This document shows, piece after piece, positions 24,556 through 30,768 of a stretch of DNA of 64,000 nt; positions within the stretch are counted from its first letter, which is position 1; every line of letters starts with the position of its first letter. The notes beneath the pieces were generated by a model that saw nothing but the letters and a program-made list of their open reading frames with translations, made no database searches and was not told the origin of the DNA. The translations under genes and the position numbers were made by a program. Source of the stretch: Mesoterricola silvestris (GTDB lineage: Bacteria; Acidobacteriota; Holophagae; Holophagales; Holophagaceae); contig NZ_AP027080.1 of assembly GCF_030295405.1 (NCBI RefSeq), positions 4,200,001-4,264,000 on the forward strand. Direction: 5' to 3'.

Positions 24556-25203
24556 TTAGAACTTCGTGGTGTGGCAGAGCGTTCCGTTGAAGCAGCCGGG
24601 TGTCGTCCCCGCGGGGGCGGGGGGCTGGGGGGTGATGTCCGAATTCGCGCCGAGGGCATGGCACTTCACGCATTCGGAGGCATTGGCGTAATCGGTCTTG
24701 TCATGGTTGGGGTTGAGGGGGGAGAGCCCGCTCTGCCAGGGCTTGGAGGGATGCGGAGCCTTGGTGTGGCAGGAGGTGCAGGAGGGGGTGATGCCCACGG
24801 GGCTGGTGTAGTCCGACCCGTGGCAGGGGGTGCAGGAGGCGAAGCCCTTGCCCTGGAAGTAGGTGGCGCCGTTGGGGGCGCCCTGGGCGCCCAGGCGTCC
24901 GTGCTGCGCGGGATCCGCCCAGCCGGCGGGGTGGTGGGGACCGTTGGGGTGGTGGCATCCGAAGCAGCTGACGCCGGAGGTGCCGCCGGCCGCCGCCGTG
25001 TCGGTGGTGGAGCCGTGGCAGGGCTTGCAGCCGTCGGGGTTCTTGAGGTACTCGGCCCAGTGGGTGGTCTGCCAGTTGGCGGGATGGGCGCCGGTGGTGG
25101 GGTTCAGCGTCGCCGCCTTGTCCGCGGCCGTGCTGGAGCAGCCCACGATGGCCAGTGCCGCCAGTGCCGCGAAGAAGGTCCCTGCAATCAATCGTTTGTT
25201 CAT
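24556..25203 (-). CDS. multiheme c-type cytochrome lipoprotein (5 CXXCH + 1 CX5CH)
   Basis: 215 residues. The lipobox AIVGC ends at Cys22. Five canonical heme motifs: CKPCH, CFGCH, CTPCH, CTSCH, CVKCH. The C-terminus ends with C-F-N-G-T-L-C-H, a CX5CH arrangement that may be a sixth, non-canonical heme site or a degenerate motif. Probably anchored at the outer membrane on the periplasmic side, linking periplasmic carriers to the porin-decaheme pair (inference from gene order). The start at 25203 is supported by AGGGG and by the lipoprotein signal beginning there. It follows the pentaheme gene by 10 nt. Confidence 0.88.
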   Translation of the reverse strand: MNKRLIAGTFFAALAALAIVGCSSTAADKAATLNPTTGAHPANWQTTHWAEYLKNPDGCKPCHGSTTDTAAAGGTSGVSCFGCHHPNGPHHPAGWADPAQHGRLGAQGAPNGATYFQGKGFASCTPCHGSDYTSPVGITPSCTSCHTKAPHPSKPWQSGLSPLNPNHDKTDYANASECVKCHALGANSDITPQPPAPAGTTPGCFNGTLCHTTKF

Positions 25204-25213
25204 GATCAGACCC

Positions 25214-25681
25214 CTACTTGTGGCAAGCGGTGCACTTTTCGTTGTTGGCGCGGCCATGGCACTTGAAGCAGCCCGTGGGATCCACCTTCCCGTCGATGCG
25301 GTGCAGGGTCAGGTAGCCCGTGCGGTGCGGCGAGATGCGGTCGGGCCGGTTGCCCAGCTTGGCGGAGGGCAGCATGGCGGTCTTGCCACCGTGGCAGTCG
25401 GAGCAGAAGGACTGGGCGTGGCAGGAGGCGCAGGTGGCGCCGTCCTGGGTGGCCTGGACCTTGTGGTCCTTCACGAAGGTGGTGGTGTGGTCCAGGGAGG
25501 CGAAGGTCTTCTGGGTGCTCTTCACCCGCTCGGTGCCGTGGCACTCGGAGCAGGTGGGGCGCCCGGTGCTCAGCTCCTGGGGGTGGGTGCGCGCGAAGCT
25601 GGCTTCGGGCGAGACCAGGGCGCAGGCGGTGAGGAGCCCGAGGCCCAGGCCCGCCGCGATGAGGGCGAATTTCTTGAACAT
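25214..25681 (-). CDS. pentaheme c-type cytochrome lipoprotein
   Basis: 155 residues. Lipobox LLTAC at about residue 20. Five CXXCH motifs (CSECH, CASCH, CSDCH, CFKCH, CTACH) with interspersed His residues that can give bis-His ligation, in a cytochrome c3/c7-like spacing. It is predicted to be the periplasmic electron entry part of the porin conduit. The ATG at 25681 overlaps the porin stop (TGATG), and GGAGG lies 6 nt upstream inside the porin gene, so the two are translationally coupled. Confidence 0.9.
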   Translation of the reverse strand: MFKKFALIAAGLGLGLLTACALVSPEASFARTHPQELSTGRPTCSECHGTERVKSTQKTFASLDHTTTFVKDHKVQATQDGATCASCHAQSFCSDCHGGKTAMLPSAKLGNRPDRISPHRTGYLTLHRIDGKVDPTGCFKCHGRANNEKCTACHK

Positions 25682-27063
25682 CACTTGCCTCCTTTACCCG
25701 CGAAGCCGAAGCGGAAATCGGCCCGGAGGAGCCCCATCACCTGCTTCTTGTAGAGGGGGGTGTCCGCGAAGCTCAGGTCGCCGGAGAGCTTGAAGTTCTT
25801 GGCGATCTGGTAGCCGGCGGAGCCCACGATCTCGGATTCGATGGCCTTGTGGTTGAGGTTGGGGTCGCCGTAGGCGCCGCCGTAGTGGAGGCGGATGGCG
25901 TCGAGGCTGGCGGAGAAGTTGCCCTTCTCGTACATCGCCCACCCGCGGATCTCGCTGTGGGAGACGCTGTAGGCGGGCGTCAGGGAATCCACGAGCTGGA
26001 CCTTGAAGGCGTTGACCTTGTGGTAGCCGCCCCCCAGCACCAGGTGCTGGGCCGCGAAGGTGAGGCGCCCGTCCAGGCCGGCCCGGGTGGTGTTGCCGTA
26101 GGTTTCGCGCTTGGTGGTGCGCACATCGGCCACCAGGTTCAGGATCGAAAGGGGGCTCCAGGAAACGGAGAGCCCGTTGGAGCTGAACTTGCCCTTCTCG
26201 TTCTGGTTGAAGAGGCTGGGCAGGGTCGTGCCGGCGTAGTAGGCGTAGAAGTTGCGCTGGAGGTAGGTGCCCGTGACGGACAGGTTGTCCAGGATCTTCC
26301 CGGTGGCCTTGTAGTCGTGCTCGGCGATATTGGAACGGTCCTGGCCGGGCAGCGCGTCGGGGTGCTTGGCCACATCGAACACCGTGCGGCCGCTGAAATC
26401 CAGGAAGGCCGCGGGCGCCAGGGTGATGTCGGCGCCCACCTGGCGGCGGGTGTAGTCCACGGGCTCGGGGATGGGCAGGTCCTTGGCGGCGGTGGTGCCG
26501 TCCTGCAGGTAGGAGACGCCGATCTCGCCCAGCTTGGCCATGCGCCAGCCCAGGCGGGTGCCCACGATGAAGTCCCGCTGGTAGGCGGGCTGCAACTGGG
26601 GCAGGCTGCTGAGGTTCTTGAAGATGACGGGCTGGCCGCCGAATGCGGAAATCGTGAATCCGCCCCGGAGATCCGTGCGCATGGATACGCCGTCCACCAT
26701 CTCGTTGCCGATGCCCTGGTTCACCACGATCCGGCCCGCCTTGATCTCGGCGTTGGCGCGGTCGAAGCTGTACTGCAGGTAGCCGTAGGTGAGGTCGCCG
26801 GAGTTCTTGCCGCCGATGGAGGACTGATCCTTCAGGTCGGTGCGGCCCCAGCCGTAGAGGTGCAGGGACAGGGCGTCCGTGCCCAGCTTGGTGGCGTCGA
26901 TACCCAGGAACTCGGTGACCGGCAGGAGGGTCGCCTTGTCGAAGTTGGGGGTGTCCTGCTTCCAGCTCTGGGCCAGGGTGGTGCTGTAGACGTTGATGTC
27001 CTGGGCGAAGGCCGTGGCGGAAACCAGGGCGGCGAGCAGGGCCACGGGGGTGTGCTGTCTCAT
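25681..27063 (-). CDS. outer-membrane beta-barrel protein of porin-cytochrome conduit
   Basis: 460 residues. A signal peptide ends SATAFA-Q (about 19). The mature part is made of repeated amphipathic strands with aromatic belts (for example LHLYGWGR, TYGYLQYSFDR, LVLGGGYHKV, IRGWAMYEKGNFSASLDAIRLHYGG), consistent with a barrel of roughly 18-22 strands. There is no TonB plug. Its position first in an operon with two small and one decaheme lipoprotein cytochromes indicates the barrel of an MtrB/OmbB-like conduit; no MtrB-specific motif is claimed. GGAGGT precedes the ATG by 5 nt, and a short upstream ORF overlaps this start. Confidence 0.82.
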   Translation of the reverse strand: MRQHTPVALLAALVSATAFAQDINVYSTTLAQSWKQDTPNFDKATLLPVTEFLGIDATKLGTDALSLHLYGWGRTDLKDQSSIGGKNSGDLTYGYLQYSFDRANAEIKAGRIVVNQGIGNEMVDGVSMRTDLRGGFTISAFGGQPVIFKNLSSLPQLQPAYQRDFIVGTRLGWRMAKLGEIGVSYLQDGTTAAKDLPIPEPVDYTRRQVGADITLAPAAFLDFSGRTVFDVAKHPDALPGQDRSNIAEHDYKATGKILDNLSVTGTYLQRNFYAYYAGTTLPSLFNQNEKGKFSSNGLSVSWSPLSILNLVADVRTTKRETYGNTTRAGLDGRLTFAAQHLVLGGGYHKVNAFKVQLVDSLTPAYSVSHSEIRGWAMYEKGNFSASLDAIRLHYGGAYGDPNLNHKAIESEIVGSAGYQIAKNFKLSGDLSFADTPLYKKQVMGLLRADFRFGFAGKGGK

Positions 27064-27128
27064 GAATGACCTCCACCCGCAATTCGCCGCAACGATGCGG
27101 TCGCTTTGACCAGGGATCGCGTGCGCAT
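27060..27128 (-). CDS. 22-codon upstream ORF overlapping the porin start
   Basis: ATG at 27128 preceded by GGAGGAGGT (27134-27142 on the plus strand) with a 5-nt spacer, the strongest Shine-Dalgarno match in the cluster. It encodes a 22-residue basic peptide (MRTRSLVKATASLRR...) without a signal peptide or Cys. Its TGA overlaps the porin ATG (ATGA). It could be a leader peptide coupling porin translation to its own, or simply a ribosome landing site. Short GGTC/GACC complementarities inside it can pair alternatively with the porin ribosome site, but they are only 4 bp long. Confidence 0.5.
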   Translation of the reverse strand: MRTRSLVKATASLRRIAGGGHS

Positions 27129-27609
27129 TGAGGACCTCCTCCACTGAAGATGGAACGACGTGTTTCGAAAGCAGCAAATTGGGTATCGGAAAACCAGATG
27201 GCTGGGTCCGAAGATCTGTTTTGAGAAATGCTACGGAGTCCCCCAGGGGCCCGCAAGGAAAGAAAAACCCGACAGATTTGCTATGTCATTGAGGATCGGG
27301 GCGATTTCGGCCCGATATTATTGGGGTTCCATTCCCGGCCTCGGTCATTTGAAAACAGATTTTATGGTCCTTAATGGTAAAAAAGCGGCATGCGCCGGAC
27401 CGTGTCTCAACGTAAACCTAATTCCTGAAAAGTTCCCTTGCTCACAATAATTTTTTTTTCCGATGGTTTGGCTTGCTTTTTGAAATCGCCCTTGAATGCA
27501 GTGGCGGAGCCATTCCGCACCGTTGAACCCTTCAATTTATATTAGGCATTCAGAATCTTTATTCTCATGAATACTGCATGAATCAACAGGCATACGGTCC
27601 GGGGCCCGC
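27129..27609. other. AT-rich non-coding region upstream of porin-cytochrome operon
   Basis: About 480 nt with clearly lower GC than the surroundings, between the porin uORF and the rlmH stop. It includes A/T runs near 27370-27390 and 27450-27465 and a dyad at 27295-27316. No convincing protein gene: a 96-codon plus-strand frame at 27160-27450 lacks a ribosome site and family features. It most likely holds the promoter and control sites for the minus-strand cytochrome operon; I could not fix a -35/-10 pair. Confidence 0.6.
27295..27316. promoter_or_regulatory. 22-bp dyad in the cytochrome operon upstream region
   Basis: ATCGGG (27295-27300), G, CGA, TT, TCG, G, CCCGAT (27311-27316): two arms pair 9 of 10 positions with one G/G mismatch. 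Its symmetry and position about 230 nt upstream of the porin start suggest a regulator site, but a structural role is equally possible. Confidence 0.35.
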
Positions 27610-28068
27610 TTATTTGTGATAGGGGGTGCCCTTGAGAATGGAGAAGGCCCGGTAGAGCTGCTCCAGGAACAGCACCCGGCTCAGGTCGTGGGGGAAGGTC
27701 ATGGGGCCCAGGCTCAGGTGCTCCTTGATCTCGCCCTTGAGGGCGGGGTCGAAGCCGTGGCTGGAGCCGATGGCGAAGGCCAGGCTCTCCCCCCGGTCCA
27801 TGCGGGTGCCCAGCCACCGGGCGAAGCCCTCCGAAGTGCGCGGGGGGCCCTCCGCGCTCAGGAGCACCGGGCACCGGGCCGTCAGGAGCTGGGCGCGGAG
27901 GCGCTCCGCCTCGTCCTTGAGCTGGCGGGCGGGGTCGCCGCGCCCCTCCGCCAATTCCTCCACATCCAGGCGGGCGTAGGCCTTCAGCAGGGTCCGGTAG
28001 TGCTGCTCCAGTTCCCGCAGGGGCCCGCCCTTCGGTTTTCCAATGGCTATGAGTCGGATCGGATACAA
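27610..28068 (-). CDS. rlmH: 23S rRNA (pseudouridine1915-N3)-methyltransferase RlmH
   Basis: 152 residues from a TTG start. The RLIAIGKPK N-terminus and the end GPMTFPHDLSRVLFLEQLYRAFSILKGTPYHK are highly characteristic; the SAM loop is LAFAIGSSHGFD (usual form FxIGGxxG). RlmH methylates pseudouridine 1915 in helix 69 of 23S rRNA. No ATG or GTG exists in frame near the family start; TTG at 28068 with GGGA 5 nt upstream gives the right length (usual 150-160). It is divergent from a lipoprotein gene, 64 nt between starts. Confidence 0.88.
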   Translation of the reverse strand: MYPIRLIAIGKPKGGPLRELEQHYRTLLKAYARLDVEELAEGRGDPARQLKDEAERLRAQLLTARCPVLLSAEGPPRTSEGFARWLGTRMDRGESLAFAIGSSHGFDPALKGEIKEHLSLGPMTFPHDLSRVLFLEQLYRAFSILKGTPYHK

Positions 28069-28132
28069 AGGAATCCCGCTGGAAAAGAGGATCGATACCT
28101 CCCATAATCTACCAGTTCCATTTGGAGGTTTC

Positions 28133-28876
28133 ATGTTTCTGAAAAACGTCTGGATCCCCGCAATCGCAGGCATGGCGCTCATCGTGGGATGTGATTCCAA
28201 GCCCGCCGACACCATTCCCAAGACCGCCCCCATGGCGGCGAAGGAACCCCATGAGCTGCTGGCCCACCTGAAGTACATCGCCGTGCGCAAGGACTTCGCG
28301 GATATCCCGGTGATCGCGCCCCAGGACCTCGCCGGCCTCTACGGCAACGCCTGGTGGTTCCACAACCACGCGGGCCAGATGGACCTGACCCTCACCGCCG
28401 AGGAGATCAAGGCCCTGGGCGCCGATGAAGCCGTGACCCTGGGCTACCTCGCCCCCGGCGTCAGCATGGCCGGGATGCAGGCCGCCATGGACAAGCTCTC
28501 CGCCAAGCAGATCCCCAGCCTCCCCGACGCCATGCAGGGCGTCGACCTCCTCAAGGTGGACAAGCTCCCCGGCGAGAAGGAGAACCCCAAGGCCTTCGCC
28601 ACCATGAACGGGCCCCTGCTCCGCCCCATGTACAACGCCGGCATCTACCGCCTCCTCAAGGGCGTGCCCGCCGAGCTCTGGAGCGAAGTGGCGCTCATGA
28701 AGGCCACGCCCAACCCCAAGAACAGCCTCGAGACCGCCATGGTCCTCGGCTTCCAGGGCAAGCCCATCATCGAGCTCACCGCCCGTCAGAAGGCCGACAA
28801 GACCTACGGCATCATCTACATCCACTACCTCGTGCAGCCCAAGGCCCTGGCCAAGGCCGTCCCGCCCGCCAAGTAG
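28133..28876 (+). CDS. predicted lipoprotein, function unknown
   Basis: 247 residues. Signal with lipobox ALIVGC at about residues 13-18, then a soluble alpha/beta-looking protein without membrane segments or recognisable catalytic motif (KYIAVRKDFADIPVIAPQDLAGLYGNAWWFHNHAG and KTYGIIYIHYLVQPKAL segments). GGAGGT sits 5 nt before the ATG. It is a single gene, divergent from rlmH and followed by the 220-nt leader of the glutamate dehydrogenase gene. Confidence 0.75.
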   Translation: MFLKNVWIPAIAGMALIVGCDSKPADTIPKTAPMAAKEPHELLAHLKYIAVRKDFADIPVIAPQDLAGLYGNAWWFHNHAGQMDLTLTAEEIKALGADEAVTLGYLAPGVSMAGMQAAMDKLSAKQIPSLPDAMQGVDLLKVDKLPGEKENPKAFATMNGPLLRPMYNAGIYRLLKGVPAELWSEVALMKATPNPKNSLETAMVLGFQGKPIIELTARQKADKTYGIIYIHYLVQPKALAKAVPPAK

Positions 28877-29006
28877 GTCCTTCCCGGGGGCCCGTTTGTC
28901 ACAGGACCATGACGGTCCCGGGCAGCGGGCCCTCAGTGTGTACGGGCCTCCAGTGCCTAAAGTCACGAACTTCCCCCCACCCCCTATCAACCCCTGACAA
29001 GGGAGC

Positions 29007-29036
29007 TATAGTCACTGCGTTAGGCTGTCACGCCTA
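29007..29036 (+). promoter_or_regulatory. candidate -10 element and small dyad before glutamate dehydrogenase
   Basis: TATAGT at 29007-29012 resembles a -10 box, but the hexamer 17 nt upstream is a poor -35. An adjacent inverted repeat TAGGC (29021-29025) / GCCTA (29032-29036) lies near the expected transcription start and could be an operator. The rest of 28877-29096 holds no gene. Confidence 0.3.
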
Positions 29037-29096
29037 GGAACCATGGGCCTGCGGGGCAGGCACGGAAACCAACACACTCTCCTAAGGAGTCGTCTT

Positions 29097-30383
29097 ATGG
29101 CTGAGAAAGCCTTCAACCCGTTCGAAATGGCCCAGAAGCAGTTCGATGCCGTGGCCGAGAAGCTGGGCCTGGACCAGGGAACCCGCGACTTCCTGCGCAC
29201 CCCCGCCCGCGAGTTCCACTTCAACATCCCCGTCCGCATGGATGACGGCCGCGTCAAGGTCTTCAAGGGCTTCCGCGTGCAGCACAGCGACGCCCGCGGC
29301 CCCGCGAAGGGCGGCATCCGCTTCCACCCCCACGAGACCATCGACACCGTGCGCGCCCTGGCCACCTGGATGACCTGGAAGACCGCCGTGGTGGACATCC
29401 CCCTGGGCGGCGGCAAGGGCGGCGTGATCTGCGATCCCCGCGAGCTGTCCGACCGCGAGCAGGAACAGATCTGCCGCGGCTGGGTCCGCCAGGTCTCCCG
29501 CAACGTCGGCCCCCTGCAGGACGTCCCCGCCCCTGACGTCATGACCCACGGCCAGCACATGCTGTGGATGATGGACGAGTACGAAATCCTGAACGGCGGC
29601 CGGTTCCCCGGCATGATCACCGGCAAGCCCGTGGGCATGGGCGGCTCCCTGGGCCGCACCGAAGCCACCGGCTACGGCGTGATCTACACCGTGCGCGAAG
29701 CCATGAAGGAGCTGGGCCTGGACATCAAGGGCGCCACCGCCGCCATCCAGGGCGCCGGCAACGTGGCCCAGTACTCCCTCGACCTCTTCACCAAGTACGG
29801 CGGCAAGGTCATCGCCATCTCCTGCTGGGACAACACCGACAAGGTGCCCTACACCTACCGCTGCAAGGACGGCATCGCCTTCGACAAGCTCATGGCCTCC
29901 ATCGACAAGTTCGGCACCATCGACCCCGCCAAGGCCAAGGCCTACGGCTGGGAGCAGCTGGATGGCGGCGCCTGGATCGAGCAGGACGTCACCGTCCTGA
30001 TCCCCGCGGCCCAGGAGAACATGATCAACGGCGAGAACGTCTCCAAGATCCGCCCCTCCGTCAAGCTCATCGCCGAGGGCGCCAACGGCCCCACCACCCC
30101 CGAAGCCGACGCCGTCATCCAGCAGAAGGGCATCTTCATGATCCCCGACTTCCTCTGCAACGCCGGCGGCGTGACCTGCTCCTACTTCGAGCAGGTGCAG
30201 TGCAACATGAACTACTTCTGGGAGAAGGAAGAAGTCCTCACCAAGCTCGACCAGAAGATGACCAACGGCTTCAAGGCCGTCTCCGCCCTGGCCCGCGAGA
30301 AGAAGGTCTACATGCGCGACGCCGCCTACATGATCAGCATCAAGCGCGTGGCCGAAGCCTCCCACCTGCGCGGCTGGGTGTAG
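29097..30383 (+). CDS. gdhA: Glu/Leu/Phe/Val family dehydrogenase, probably glutamate dehydrogenase
   Basis: 428 residues. K71 (GPAKGGIR), K95 (WMTWKTAV) and K107 (PLGGGKGGV) have the same 24- and 12-residue spacing as the substrate and catalytic lysines K89/K113/K125 of clostridial glutamate dehydrogenase. The Rossmann domain has AIQGAGNVAQYSLDLF and the C-terminus CNAGGVTCSYFEQVQ. It reversibly converts glutamate to 2-oxoglutarate and ammonia. AAGGAG lies upstream of the ATG. Codons end almost uniformly in C or G, suggesting strong expression. A classic terminator follows the stop. Confidence 0.93.
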   Translation: MAEKAFNPFEMAQKQFDAVAEKLGLDQGTRDFLRTPAREFHFNIPVRMDDGRVKVFKGFRVQHSDARGPAKGGIRFHPHETIDTVRALATWMTWKTAVVDIPLGGGKGGVICDPRELSDREQEQICRGWVRQVSRNVGPLQDVPAPDVMTHGQHMLWMMDEYEILNGGRFPGMITGKPVGMGGSLGRTEATGYGVIYTVREAMKELGLDIKGATAAIQGAGNVAQYSLDLFTKYGGKVIAISCWDNTDKVPYTYRCKDGIAFDKLMASIDKFGTIDPAKAKAYGWEQLDGGAWIEQDVTVLIPAAQENMINGENVSKIRPSVKLIAEGANGPTTPEADAVIQQKGIFMIPDFLCNAGGVTCSYFEQVQCNMNYFWEKEEVLTKLDQKMTNGFKAVSALAREKKVYMRDAAYMISIKRVAEASHLRGWV

Positions 30384-30402
30384 TCCGATAACGTAGAACA
30401 GT

Positions 30403-30439
30403 AAAAAAGGGACCGGCCCGCGAGGGCCGGTCCTTTTTT
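30403..30439 (+). terminator. rho-independent terminator of gdhA
   Basis: A-rich lead, stem GACCGGCCC (30411-30419) / GGGCCGGTC (30424-30432), GCGA tetraloop of GNRA type, then CTTTTTT. It follows the gdhA stop by about 20 nt; the A and T runs make it potentially bidirectional. Confidence 0.93.
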
Positions 30440-30768
30440 AAGAGTTCATTGTCGAGGTGGCCCGCGCAGGCCAGGAGGAGAGGAAGGCCGACCTGTGCGG
30501 CGAGGCCTCCCAGGCGAAGGGGAAGGGTATGGGGCATACCGGTACGAAGGGGCATGAAGGCTCCTGGAGGTTGTCCGCAGGCACCGGCGGAAGGGCCGGG
30601 CTTTCCCGAATGGCGGATGGAGGAAGAACAGTAAACCCGCATCCCTGCTTAATGCAACTATGAATTTTCCGTTATTCCAATCACGGTTCGTCCCGCGGGC
30701 CGCTAACATGGGGGCAAAGCCGCGCGCGGGGCCCGGACTGCCACGAACTTCCAGGGAATTCAAACCAT
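30440..30768. other. intergenic stretch upstream of the ATP-grasp gene
   Basis: About 330 nt between the gdhA terminator and the next gene. Short frames exist on both strands (for example 30457-30663) but none has a ribosome site plus plausible composition, and the minus-strand one runs through the terminator. The last 110 nt are less GC-rich (TTAATGCAACTATGAATTTTCC near 30651) and may hold the promoter. No known RNA motif recognised. Confidence 0.5.

Noticed and set aside
27160-27450. 96-codon plus-strand frame in the AT-rich region before the cytochrome operon
   Set aside because: No ribosome site, no recognisable domain, and it overlaps the likely promoter region of the opposite-strand operon.
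28877-29096. Possible riboswitch before glutamate dehydrogenase
   Set aside because: I could see small hairpins (for example GCCTGC/GCAGGC near 29048-29062) but no match to a known riboswitch consensus.
30457-30663. 68-codon plus-strand frame between gdhA and the ATP-grasp gene
   Set aside because: No Shine-Dalgarno site and a low-complexity composition; no support beyond being open.
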